NCBI GenBank assembly: GCA_046565505.1
Contig: JBKHYJ010000054.1
Location: 5,178-69,177 of the forward strand
Length of the DNA stretch: 64,000 bases
Source of the DNA: JBKHYJ01 sp046565505
GTDB taxonomy: Bacteria > Acidobacteriota > Blastocatellia > UBA7656
Direction: 5' to 3'
The notes beneath the pieces are model-generated. The model saw nothing but the letters and a program-made list of their open reading frames with translations. It ran no database searches and was not told where the DNA came from. Numbering within the stretch: position 1 is the stretch's first letter; each line of letters starts with the position of its first letter. Positions 7,720 to 15,165 of the stretch are shown here, in pieces. The position numbers and the translations under genes are program-made.

Positions 7720-8671
7720 AGATTTCTCCTTACGGCGATTCTATCAGCAGATTCTTGGCGGGATAGTTAGCTTCGAGGGCTTGGGTAATAGGATTATTAA
7801 CAGAATCAAAATCGCTCGCGCTTTTCGCCAAACCGATGTTGTAAGGCAGCTTTCCAGTATCCTAATTAATTTCCCTGTACGAGAATATCAACTCATAGGA
7901 GAGTATTACGAGGTTTGGTGTGACTATAGGGAATCGAAGTGTCGCACCGAAGTTTTGGAAAAAATCATCGAGCAATCAAAAACCTATAAGACGAAGGCTT
8001 TATTTTCACTAGCAGCTTTTGAAGGCCGAAAAGGGAGGATTGAAACATCGTTTCACTTATATGAGGAATCATTAAAAACCGCCCCCACCGTTTCAGAACA
8101 AATTGAAGTTTTAAGAAGTATTGCCGTCTTGAAAGCGGGGGAGGGGTTTCATACGTCATCTCTGAAAGACCTAGAATCCATTCTGCCATTCATTCATCAT
8201 TCAGAGCCACTTGCGTATTATGACTTTTTAAATTCTTATGCAATCGAGCTGGGAGAAGCGGGAAGAATAGAAGAAGCCCAGAATGTCAGCCGGCTTACCC
8301 TTGCATCACCATACGCTTTTGCATATCCTGAGTGGCGCGAGACAGAGCAAGATTTGGCCTTGCGGGGATACAAGTCTCGCTCATCTGTACGAGTTAAAAC
8401 AATCCCTGGGAATCTCTTATACCTTCCAGAGCGTGAGGTCTCGGATACCCCTGTTATCCAAGATGAAGATGCCCGTCTATTCGACCTGGAAGAGTGGAAA
8501 GAAAAAAAGATGGTCAAAGAACCCAACGGAGATGACGAAACTAACCCCGATAAAATGACCGAACAGGATATGGTAATGAAGCTCATTCAAATGCTCACTA
8601 CCGGAGGAGGGGATGAGAAGAAAATCCGCGAGCTATTAAAATTCGCCCTCAAGACTTTTTACGGGAAGTAG
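7688..8671 (+). CDS. Unknown helical repeat (TPR-like) protein
   Basis: A 327-residue mostly alpha-helical protein. Residues about 90-215 have TPR-like spacing (KALFSLAAFEGRKGRIETSF, then LYEESLKTAPTVSEQIEVLR and YAIELGEAGRIEEAQNVSRL). The C-terminal 70 residues are charged and probably flexible. The ATG at 7688 has AGGAAAG upstream but lies inside the divergent gene's signal-peptide codons, so the real start may be an internal TTG such as 7781. The 3' end overlaps the 3' end of the opposing regulator gene by 23 bp. No function can be assigned; scaffolding or regulation is only a guess from the fold. Confidence 0.65.
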   Translation: MSKQTANSLFIDFSLRRFYQQILGGIVSFEGLGNRIINRIKIARAFRQTDVVRQLSSILINFPVREYQLIGEYYEVWCDYRESKCRTEVLEKIIEQSKTYKTKALFSLAAFEGRKGRIETSFHLYEESLKTAPTVSEQIEVLRSIAVLKAGEGFHTSSLKDLESILPFIHHSEPLAYYDFLNSYAIELGEAGRIEEAQNVSRLTLASPYAFAYPEWRETEQDLALRGYKSRSSVRVKTIPGNLLYLPEREVSDTPVIQDEDARLFDLEEWKEKKMVKEPNGDDETNPDKMTEQDMVMKLIQMLTTGGGDEKKIRELLKFALKTFYGK

Positions 8672-9044
8672 ACTTTTTCTTTTGCTCGAAATAGTTGAAT
8701 GTATCCAAGACTGTTTTCTTTTGCTTCTTGTTGAGTTTCTCCCATCCAAGCACCAAATCAATAAGCTCGGGACTCATCGCCAACCGTTGGACCGCATCAG
8801 CGAACATCAACAAACTGATTTCATTTTCGGGCTTACCGTATACTGCAAGGATTTCAGGTAGCTCGACTCCCAAACCAGTAGCCAGGATAGTCACGGTTTC
8901 CATCGAAAGGTTCTTGGCCTTACCTCTGGCAATCCTGCCGATATAGCTTGCAGTCAGCCGCTTCCCGCAATTGGCTTCAACCTTTCGATACGACAAACCT
9001 TTCTGTCTGAGGATGCGGGCAACGTATTCGTTTAGCGTTTCCAT
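8649..9044 (-). CDS. XRE-family HTH transcriptional regulator
   Basis: A 131-residue protein with an N-terminal Cro/C1-type helix-turn-helix (residues about 3-60: YVARILRQKGLSYRKVEANC, then SYIGRIARGKAKNLSMETV) and a C-terminal region of about 60 residues likely used for dimerisation. It is transcribed divergently from the Crp-like gene across a 150-bp spacer, the layout of a regulatory switch in a mobile element. TACTTA repeats at 9051 and 9069 in that spacer could be operators, but this is unproven. Confidence 0.85.
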   Translation of the reverse strand: METLNEYVARILRQKGLSYRKVEANCGKRLTASYIGRIARGKAKNLSMETVTILATGLGVELPEILAVYGKPENEISLLMFADAVQRLAMSPELIDLVLGWEKLNKKQKKTVLDTFNYFEQKKKSTSRKKS

Positions 9045-9079
9045 AGTGTGTACTTAAAGTCCTTTACATACTTACCGTA

Positions 9080-9108
9080 TTGACAATCACCCAATCCCTC
9101 TGTAAGAT
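9080..9108 (+). promoter_or_regulatory. Sigma-70-type promoter upstream of the Crp-like gene
   Basis: TTGACA at 9080-9085, a 17-bp spacer, then TAAGAT at 9103-9108. The -35 is perfect and the -10 has one mismatch. It points towards the Crp-like regulator and lies between two divergent regulator genes. Confidence 0.6.
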
Positions 9109-9197
9109 AACTCCCGTTTTAGCATATTGGGTATAACGACTCAATAGCTAAGCTAATCCTCCTTTTGCGGCTGGAGAGGGGCGCGCGTCTTTTGAAG

Positions 9198-9887
9198 ATG
9201 ACCAGGGAAGTCAATTGCGTGTGTCCCTCTTCCTTTTTTATGAAGACTCTAACAGAGAAAAGAAAAGCCCTCGCCTCAAGAATGCTGGCTCAGAAAATCG
9301 GCTACCTGAAGATAGATAATTTTCCTTCAATAGACCTCCCTACAGAATCATTCAAAGCGCACCGGATTATCCGCCCTGATAATCAACTATTCGTTGTTCA
9401 AGAAGGGCTGGTTGAAATCTGGCACACCGCCCAGGATATGTTTGTCACTTTGTTAGAAACTGGAATGGTGTTTGGAGATATGCCCTTGCTCGGTCAAACA
9501 ATGCTCGATTGCCGGGCCATAGCGGGGTCAGGAGGGGTTATATTGGGAGTAATGGATATCCCCCTGGCAATAGAATGGGCTAGTTCAAGCCCCCTTAGAA
9601 TCCTTCAGGAGATAGGCCCCCGCTTCGTCCACGCCCAGGCAGAACATTACCGGACCACCTTCCAGATGGTTGAATCGAGACTCGCTGGACTTCTCTTAAA
9701 CCTCGCCGGGGAGGGCGCAACGGTTGGAGGACTCACCCACGGAGACTTGGCCGAGAAGTTATCAACCTATCGAGAGACAATAACGAATTCAATAGACTCG
9801 CTGAGAGAAGGTAGGTTGATAGAGATAGGTAGGAAGAGAATCACCATCCTTAATAAGAAGGGTCTGAGGGAATTGAGCGAGTTGTGA
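9198..9887 (+). CDS. Crp/Fnr-family transcriptional regulator
   Basis: A protein of about 229 residues with an N-terminal cyclic-nucleotide-binding-like beta barrel (around LFVVQEGLVEIWHTAQDMFV and GMVFGDMPLLGQTMLDCRAI), a long dimerisation helix, and a C-terminal Crp-type winged helix (THGDLAEKLSTYRETITNSI, then LREGRLIEIGRKRITILN). The barrel lacks the canonical cAMP-binding RxA signature, so the ligand, if any, is unknown. Several starts are possible (TTG 9192, ATG 9198, ATG 9240); GGAGAGGGG at 9172-9180 favours the first two. It may control element genes in response to host state. Confidence 0.82.
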   Translation: MTREVNCVCPSSFFMKTLTEKRKALASRMLAQKIGYLKIDNFPSIDLPTESFKAHRIIRPDNQLFVVQEGLVEIWHTAQDMFVTLLETGMVFGDMPLLGQTMLDCRAIAGSGGVILGVMDIPLAIEWASSSPLRILQEIGPRFVHAQAEHYRTTFQMVESRLAGLLLNLAGEGATVGGLTHGDLAEKLSTYRETITNSIDSLREGRLIEIGRKRITILNKKGLRELSEL

Positions 9888-9963
9888 ACTGGTGATGCGG
9901 CCTGCTGCGAGTTGTGCGATTCAAGCGGTAGACTTTCTTACGAACAAGTCTCGCTTTAATTAA

Positions 9964-10140
9964 TCAGGTCTTCTGATTCATCCCTTGGTTCGTCGTCTGA
10001 TTCGTCTCGCTCTGAAAGAATCTTAACGAACATATCAATCTTGGTATAAGACCTTGTCTCACGTTCGCGCGGCTGAAAACCTTGTGGCCGTTGTAGCGGA
10101 GGTAGGCGAGGGCTTGTTGGACGAGTGCGGATTCTTTCAA
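9964..10140 (-). pseudogene. Possible VRR-NUC-like gene fragment
   Basis: Read from a TTG, this 58-codon frame begins with residues resembling the opening of VRR-NUC-type nuclease domains (ESALVQQALAYLRYNGHKVF). After about 35 residues the similarity is lost and the rest is low-complexity Gln/Asn/Thr. The overlapping frame on the same strand is longer but does not resemble anything. I see no ribosome binding site. It may be a decayed nuclease gene. The similarity is from memory and weak. Confidence 0.22.
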
Positions 10141-10175
10141 TTGGATTTATAATTAGATTCTTGGGAGAGCAAAAA

Positions 10176-10319
10176 ATGGGAGGAGATGATACGTATCTAT
10201 TAATCAAATATTTCTTAGCAGGTTTCGTATACAGTCTGATCTTAGCTATGGTGAACAATAAATTCCGTTCGAGCAAGAATGAGAAGTCTAAGAAGAATCA
10301 GCAAGAAAAACATCCCTAG
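10176..10319 (+). CDS. Small single-span membrane protein, 47 aa
   Basis: A 47-residue ORF with a GGGAG Shine-Dalgarno six nucleotides before the ATG. It has one hydrophobic helix (LLIKYFLAGFVYSLILAMV) and a strongly basic C-terminal tail rich in Lys, typical of small inner-membrane proteins with the tail in the cytoplasm. It lies between the Crp-like gene and the zinc-ribbon membrane gene. Function unknown. Confidence 0.5.
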   Translation: MGGDDTYLLIKYFLAGFVYSLILAMVNNKFRSSKNEKSKKNQQEKHP

Positions 10320-10399
10320 GGCCGCAACCTTATTGCGAGCGATTAGTTATTGATGAACTTGTTAACTCGCTGTATCGTATGGTCTGATAGAGGTAAAAA

Positions 10400-10819
10400 A
10401 TGTATTGTTCAACATGTGCCTCGGTAGTCTCGCCAAACTTGACCTATTGCAATCATTGTGGAGCCAAGTTGAGTGAAGCAAAAGGCGATAACATTACCAA
10501 AAATCTCCTGTTTTTTATGACAGCAGTTTTCGTCTTCGGCCTCGGAGCTATCATCCTCTTGATGATGGCGATGAAAATGGTGTTCGGAGCTGAATACCTG
10601 CCGCTGGTTATCGCATTCACCTTGCTAAGTTTTCTGATAATGCTTGGGGTCGAAGGCGTGTTCGTCTGGATGTTATTGGGTCGCAAGAAGGGTGCTAAAG
10701 AAGCGGCGAAAGAGCTTAGTGAGGCAAAAGCGCGTTCGCTTCCAGAGCCAGCGTTTAGCGTCACCGACCATACTACTCGAACGTTAGAGACGGTAGACAG
10801 AGAGGGCCAAACAGGATGA
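10400..10819 (+). CDS. Zinc-ribbon protein with two transmembrane helices
   Basis: A 139-residue protein that begins with a zinc ribbon (CSTC at residues 3-6 and CNHC at 17-20), followed by two membrane helices (LLFFMTAVFVFGLGAIILLM and LPLVIAFTLLSFLIMLGVEG) and a charged cytoplasmic tail. GAGGTAAAAA precedes the ATG. Such short zinc-ribbon membrane proteins are common in acidobacterial genomes and have no established role. It might be host DNA captured by the element or element cargo. Confidence 0.72.
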   Translation: MYCSTCASVVSPNLTYCNHCGAKLSEAKGDNITKNLLFFMTAVFVFGLGAIILLMMAMKMVFGAEYLPLVIAFTLLSFLIMLGVEGVFVWMLLGRKKGAKEAAKELSEAKARSLPEPAFSVTDHTTRTLETVDREGQTG

Positions 10820-10853
10820 ATATGGCTTTTCATTTTAACCCTGTGTTAGCAAC

Positions 10854-10994
10854 ATGTGGATAACTGAGCGCAACGGGCGCATGTATTGGCACGTGCGCAT
10901 CCATGCTGACGCGGGGCAGTACAAGCTCGACAGAAGAGGAGGAGTTGGGCGTGTCTATGTCACGCGGTACCTTCTACCGACAACAGGTGCCTAG
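10854..10994 (+). CDS. Small hypothetical protein, 46 aa
   Basis: A 46-residue ORF with a plausible protein-like composition, rich in aromatic and basic residues (WITERNGRMYWHVRIHADAG near the start, GRVYVTRYLLP near the end). It is locally GC-richer than the surrounding element. No Shine-Dalgarno was seen, which lowers confidence. It falls in the gap between the zinc-ribbon gene and a convergent XRE regulator. Confidence 0.35.
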   Translation: MWITERNGRMYWHVRIHADAGQYKLDRRGGVGRVYVTRYLLPTTGA

Positions 10995-11026
10995 CAATCA
11001 CATGCACCTTAGCCGCAGCAAATCTG

Positions 11027-11326
11027 TCATCTAGTCTCGCGCTTGGACATTTCAGGCTTACGAGTGCTCTGTAACTTCCCCGGCAAATCCAATTCATCAT
11101 CTACCAGCACCTCCATGTGAATCCCTGCAATCTTTGAGTATTTCAGTAGAACCAATAAAGGAGGCTCCGTAGTGCCAAGCTCGTAGCCTGATACAGCAGT
11201 CCTATAAAGCTTATCACTTAATCCTAATCGCGTGAGCATCTGATTCTGTGACAAGCCCAGCGCCAACCGGATTTGAAGCAACTTTTCGGCAAGCCTCTTG
11301 GGGCGTTCTCTGGCAGACCTTCCCAT
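11027..11326 (-). CDS. XRE-family HTH regulator
   Basis: A 99-residue protein with a Cro/C1-type helix-turn-helix at residues about 12-70 (LLQIRLALGLSQNQMLTRLG, then AVSGYELGTTEPPLLVLLKY). The C-terminus is short and basic. GGGGAGG lies 8 bases before the ATG. The ATG overlaps the TGA of a preceding 41-codon ORF (TGATG), suggesting the two are translated together. It probably autoregulates and controls an element function. Confidence 0.85.
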   Translation of the reverse strand: MGRSARERPKRLAEKLLQIRLALGLSQNQMLTRLGLSDKLYRTAVSGYELGTTEPPLLVLLKYSKIAGIHMEVLVDDELDLPGKLQSTRKPEMSKRETR

Positions 11327-11451
11327 CAGAGTACCTCCCCTGATGAGAAGTTGGCTGGACTGTATTTGATTGAGGCCGTATTTCCGGCTAGGATAGTGTC
11401 TATTTCAGGTGCTGCCAGGGACTCAAGGAAGAGTTCCCCAACAGCCCTCAT
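11326..11451 (-). CDS. Small ORF translationally coupled to the XRE regulator
   Basis: A 41-residue ORF ending in TGATG shared with the downstream HTH gene. Its composition is protein-like (AVGELFLESLAAPEIDTILA), and the frame stays open 16 codons upstream to a TAG. Possible starts are ATG 11451 or GTG 11454; neither has a strong Shine-Dalgarno. The pairing of a small protein with an HTH protein resembles toxin-antitoxin or peptide-regulator modules, but nothing in the sequence proves this. Confidence 0.38.
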   Translation of the reverse strand: MRAVGELFLESLAAPEIDTILAGNTASIKYSPANFSSGEVL

Positions 11452-11586
11452 CACCAGACCGTCAAGGCTAGGCTCGGCATAATCTTGGTGCTAGAGAATA
11501 TCATAGGAGGGGCTGGAAATCCCGCGCACGCTGAACACAAGCCTTAGCAAGAAAGTAGCTTCCATTGAGAGGTTGGAGGAAGAATA

Positions 11587-11862
11587 ATGGGCAGTTTGAA
11601 GAATGAAAATGCGATGGTTATTTTCGAGTGGTGGCAGGCTGTTTACAAATTCGCAGTTCCATCGTCAGTGTTAGAAGAGTTAATGGAGAATCCGGAGTCC
11701 CGTCATATTCTCTTCTCAGCGAAATCTCGATATGGGGATAGCACATTCTATCTTGAAGCCACACCACAAGGAACCATTGAAGTTCTTCGGAAAAAGCATT
11801 GGTTACGAGGTGACAAGGGAATATCATCAATTGACACTACTATCCTCTATGAAGATTCCTAA
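11587..11862 (+). CDS. Hypothetical protein, 91 aa
   Basis: A 91-residue protein preceded by GGTTGGAGGAAG, a strong ribosome binding site. Predicted mixed alpha/beta with many aromatic residues (VIFEWWQAVYKFAVPSSVLE). No domain recognised. It is surrounded by regulator genes within the element. Given the Shine-Dalgarno it is likely a real gene. Confidence 0.55.
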   Translation: MGSLKNENAMVIFEWWQAVYKFAVPSSVLEELMENPESRHILFSAKSRYGDSTFYLEATPQGTIEVLRKKHWLRGDKGISSIDTTILYEDS

Positions 11863-12295
11863 GAGCGAGAACGATTGTTACTGGGGGAATATTGGTCGCT
11901 CTGATGATAATCACCGCCGAAGGTTTAAAATTCAGAGCAGGCAAGCGAAACACGCGAAAGCAAGCTAAACGGGCATCTGGTGAGTAAATCGCGCCTAGGA
12001 GCTGGAATGGAATTTCTCTATCTCCTTGATTCTATGGGATTGGGTTGAATCGCCCCCTTCCCCCTTTTCCAGGGGATTGAGAGCCTTGTAAGGCATTTTG
12101 TACCAGCTTCTTACTCCTAATTTCCTGGCCCTTATCCTTGATTCTAATGGGTTAATCTGGATTTCAGCATCCAAAGAGAGTAAGGGGGAGTAAAAGGAAG
12201 AAAAAGCGTAGCCAAAACTTCTAGTATCACTTTTGACATTAAGATAACTCCTTCTAAAATAGTTCGCAGGAATCAACCTCAGTCACCTGAGTATC
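11863..12295. other. Intergenic stretch, no confident gene
   Basis: About 430 bp. It holds two similar segments, one at about 12026-12050 and one at about 12138-12160, both carrying CCTTGATTCTA followed by TGGG or ATGGG. There are also polypyrimidine and polypurine tracts (CCCCCTTCCCCC and AAGGGGGAG). A 93-codon frame on the minus strand spans part of it but lacks a ribosome binding site. It could contain regulatory DNA. Confidence 0.4.
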
Positions 12296-12307
12296 GGAGA
12301 TTGTTTG

Positions 12308-13075
12308 ATGAGGCTTGCTATTGGAGATTACGAGAAGGCTAATCGCACATCATCCAAAACCCGTGCTAGGTATCTCTTTCTCAAGGCTATTGATATATGC
12401 GAACCCAGAGTCTTGAGTGATCTATTAGAAGGTGAGCCTAGCCAATTATTCAGTAGACTCCCTGCTGAAATTGGACAGGGCCTAACGTGCTCGTCATTAA
12501 CTCAAAGCCCATGCACCTTACCCTTGGCCCGCGCATTGGTTAACTGGGCAAAGAAGTGGCACCTTAAAGAGGATTGGTTTATAGACCAAGCGATTCATGT
12601 ACTTCAACTCTGGGCGTGGTCTCCGCCCCCTGAGGAAGAAATTGATGTTGATTGGGCCTCTCCTGTTTCGCTTGCGACGATTACGACCGATGAAGAGATG
12701 CGCTTCAGTTTTGAACATCGGGGTGGCGACCTTGCTATACAAACGAGAAGCGAGATCAAGAACGATATCCGGAAAGCTTTTGATAAGAAACTTGAATCCT
12801 ACCTTGAACGGATGAAGGCCCTCGCCAACGAACGCGGTTACCTATCTGCGCTGAAGAAGTACAAATTCACTCACTTCGAGATGTTAGCTAGATACCAGGT
12901 GCAGGGTTGGACTCACAAAAGAATAGCTGCCGAGTACGACTATAATGATTCTATCAGCGTGGCCCACATAATTCCGAAGATTGCTGAGTTCATCGGACTA
13001 ACCTTGCGAGAAGGCCGGGGTAAGCGAGGAAAAGATACAAAGCCTCGCACTAGGCGGTCTCCGCGTTCCACATAG
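12308..13075 (+). CDS. Putative DNA-binding protein with C-terminal HTH
   Basis: A 255-residue protein. The first half is unrecognised. Residues about 150-190 form a charged helix, and residues about 190-240 resemble a helix-turn-helix (FTHFEMLARYQVQGWTHKRI, then AAEYDYNDSISVAHIIPKIA) followed by a very basic tail (Arg/Lys-rich, ending RTRRSPRST). The ATG at 12308 is chosen because GGAG lies eight bases upstream; a TTG one codon earlier is less likely. It precedes the DUF3987-like gene, so a role in element replication or its control is possible but is inference. Confidence 0.6.
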   Translation: MRLAIGDYEKANRTSSKTRARYLFLKAIDICEPRVLSDLLEGEPSQLFSRLPAEIGQGLTCSSLTQSPCTLPLARALVNWAKKWHLKEDWFIDQAIHVLQLWAWSPPPEEEIDVDWASPVSLATITTDEEMRFSFEHRGGDLAIQTRSEIKNDIRKAFDKKLESYLERMKALANERGYLSALKKYKFTHFEMLARYQVQGWTHKRIAAEYDYNDSISVAHIIPKIAEFIGLTLREGRGKRGKDTKPRTRRSPRST

Positions 13076-13376
13076 CTACCCCTTATCACTTTCAATCTTA
13101 AAATCCCCACAAGCAAACAACTTACTTTCCTTAAAAACCTGATCCTGGGCGTTTTCTGTTCAACGATCATATTTGTTGGTTCAAATCCATGACAAGATTA
13201 TGGGGCGGGAAAAAGAAATTAAGGAGGCGCTCAGAAAGTTTTGATTGAAAGTAGATTTTAACGTTTTGCTATAGGTCCATATCTACAAAAAGGGGTGGGT
13301 CAAGAAAGGGATAAAAAAGTCTGTCGAGGCCATTCTCGTGGTCTGCGCCGGGCTATAACTGAGGAAAAGGAGAAGA
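13076..13376. other. Intergenic stretch upstream of the DUF3987-like gene
   Basis: About 300 bp with no convincing gene. It is A/T-rich with polypurine runs and very short frames of under 20 codons. A GGTTCAAATCC near 13179 looks like a tRNA T-loop but no cloverleaf can be folded around it. GGAAAAGGAGAAG at the end is the ribosome binding site of the next gene. Confidence 0.4.
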
Positions 13377-14696
13377 ATGAATATCTTTGATACTAGTTTA
13401 GATAATGCTCCGCGACTTCCGGGTCCAGTACCCAAGTTGACAAGGATCGAGGAGCCTAAATGTGAAGGAGAGGCCCCCATTGCCACCGGAGACTTCATAA
13501 CCGATTACGTCAAATACGCTGACGTTATTGAAGCTCCACCGGAGGCGCATGAAGCGGTTGCAATATCACTTCTTGCCGCCGTATTGAATGAGAAGGTCCA
13601 TATAGAATATGGAGAGTTGAAGGCTCCGCTCGACCTTTGGATACTACTTCTCTCCACTAGTGGATTTGGGCGTAACACTCTTGTCAGTCTAACTAAATCT
13701 ATTTTGCAGAGTTCCGGCGTAAAAGTGGTACGCAATACTATGTGGGGGAGTCGGGAAAACGTTTTCCAAAGTTTTGCTCAAGAGCCTTTTGGGTTATTCG
13801 TGTGGCCCGAACTTTCCAGCATTATGAAAAAACTGTCTGACGCGAAATTCGGAGGGGTGAAGGAATGGATTACAGACCTTTATGATAACTGGGACATTCC
13901 AAGCAGTATTACCTATCGCGAGACCGGAAAGAAGTCAGACACGCCACCAATCATCTTCAAGCATGCGCCACGAATTAATCTCCTGGCCACTAGCTCGTTG
14001 GATTGGTTTGTGAATTGCCTTGACCAAGATGACACAACGGGAGGCTTTATCCCGCGCTGGGTAATGGTCAAGCTAAAGGACCCAAAACGATTAATTCCAA
14101 AGCCAAAGCCAACGAATAAGAGTCTCATTGGTGACCTTGCTGCTCATCTTCGTTTAGCTAGTGAGTTAGAAGGAGTGGCGGATTTCTCCGAGGTTGAAGA
14201 CTTATATGCTGAGTGGTATGAAGCTGCCCATGGAAGGTTTAAGGCACAACCCAACGAAGCCCTCGCAATGCCATTCTACAGACGAATGAGAGTTCAGATT
14301 CTCAAGTTCGCGGTTGTCTATGAGGTTTCCCGCTCATTGGGGTTGCAGGTGTCAAGAGAAGCGATGGGAAGAGCTATTGAGATGATGGGTAAGATCGAGT
14401 CAGCCATCTTCGAGTTACTGACGACTGGGATGACCAGGGAGGGTTCAGAGGTTGATAAGATTGCCGAGCAAGTGAAGGCGGCAGGACCCGAAGGAATCTC
14501 AAAGGCTATTTTGACCAGAGCAACTCAGCATCTTCAGAAGCACGAGCGCGATGGTCGAATCTCAACTCTAGTGTCGGGAGAAATAATCTACCCATTCAAC
14601 ATCCCAACCGAGGGGAGACCGGCGCAAGTTTTTGTGTATAAGGATTGGGTAGAGGAGTTCCGGGAGAGGAATCTGCCCCCGAAGAAATCTGATTGA
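13377..14696 (+). CDS. DUF3987-like replication protein with degenerate P-loop
   Basis: A 439-residue protein resembling the DUF3987 family, found in plasmids, phages and integrated elements beside primase functions. The ATPase-like core follows residue 60 (AVAISLLAAVLNEKVHIEYG, then PLDLWILLLSTSGFGRNTLV). The P-loop position reads SGFGRNT at residues 95-101, with Arg-Asn where Lys-Ser/Thr is expected. A later segment (FVWPELSSIMKKLSDAKFGG) fits the Walker B region of this family, and the C-terminal part may be a winged helix. AAAAGGAGAAG precedes the ATG. No primase domain was found in the element, so how it would replicate is open. Confidence 0.68.
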   Translation: MNIFDTSLDNAPRLPGPVPKLTRIEEPKCEGEAPIATGDFITDYVKYADVIEAPPEAHEAVAISLLAAVLNEKVHIEYGELKAPLDLWILLLSTSGFGRNTLVSLTKSILQSSGVKVVRNTMWGSRENVFQSFAQEPFGLFVWPELSSIMKKLSDAKFGGVKEWITDLYDNWDIPSSITYRETGKKSDTPPIIFKHAPRINLLATSSLDWFVNCLDQDDTTGGFIPRWVMVKLKDPKRLIPKPKPTNKSLIGDLAAHLRLASELEGVADFSEVEDLYAEWYEAAHGRFKAQPNEALAMPFYRRMRVQILKFAVVYEVSRSLGLQVSREAMGRAIEMMGKIESAIFELLTTGMTREGSEVDKIAEQVKAAGPEGISKAILTRATQHLQKHERDGRISTLVSGEIIYPFNIPTEGRPAQVFVYKDWVEEFRERNLPPKKSD

Positions 14697-14924
14697 ACCA
14701 CTTATTTCACTTCTTTCAGCTTCCTTCAAGGGCTGATTTGAAGAAAGTTTGGCGGGGTAGGAGAGGGTAAGTGATAGATAATGAATAGTTTATATATTTT
14801 TTCATTACTTCCTTCACTTCCTTCTTACCCTGCCTGTCTTTCTCACACCAGATGGAAAGAGAGACACGGGCTAGTAGAATGAAGGAAGAAGAAGGAAGCT
14901 GACCCTGAAGGAGGGTCTTGTTGA
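14697..14924. repeat. AT-rich repeat region after the DUF3987-like gene, candidate origin
   Basis: TCAGCTTCCTTC at 14716-14727 is perfectly inverted as GAAGGAAGCTGA at 14891-14902. Between them lie an AT-rich core (TTTATATATTTTTTC around 14792) and repeated CTTCC/ACTTCC units, and GGGTAAG before the core is inverted as CTTACCC after it. No gene is visible. The repeats and AT-rich core beside a replication-type gene resemble a plasmid-like origin, but this is inference. Confidence 0.4.
14901..14917 (+). promoter_or_regulatory. Stem-loop covering a ribosome binding site
   Basis: GACCCT at 14901-14906 pairs with AGGGTC at 14912-14917 around a 5-nt loop. The GGAGGG ribosome binding site of the following small GTG-start ORF lies partly in the loop and 3' arm, so the hairpin could limit its translation. 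Confidence 0.4.
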
Positions 14925-15065
14925 GTGGTCAAAGGAACCCAAAAGAATCCAGCCTCAATCTTCAAATGGTCCCGTTGTCCCAAAGATGCAGTTACCTACC
15001 TAGAGGATAAGCTAGTCTGTAAGGGCCATTCAGTCAAGGAAGTTGCCCCGGCGGGATTGTTCTAG
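14925..15065 (+). CDS. Small zinc-finger-like protein, 46 aa
   Basis: A 46-residue ORF starting at GTG with GGAGGG nine bases upstream. It contains a CPKD ... CKGH pattern (SRCPKDAVTYLEDKLVCKGH) that resembles a short C2CH zinc-binding motif seen in small phage and element proteins. It is co-oriented with the DUF3987-like gene and the nuclease fusion. Very short length and the GTG start keep confidence moderate. Confidence 0.42.
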   Translation: MVKGTQKNPASIFKWSRCPKDAVTYLEDKLVCKGHSVKEVAPAGLF

Positions 15066-15165
15066 ATGTGTGAACTGTAGAAGCTCTTATTCTTAGTGTA
15101 AAATAATTCGCATTTTATAGTAGTTACTTTTGTTGATCGGGAGCAGTTGAGAGGGTATTACTCTA

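Noticed and set aside
11995..12276. 93-codon minus-strand frame
   Set aside because: Starts at TTG with no usable ribosome binding site, no recognisable composition, and overlaps an apparently non-coding stretch.
13174..13190. GGTTCAAATCC resembling a tRNA T-loop
   Set aside because: The flanking bases form only three pairs and no acceptor or anticodon arm can be built, so it is not a tRNA.
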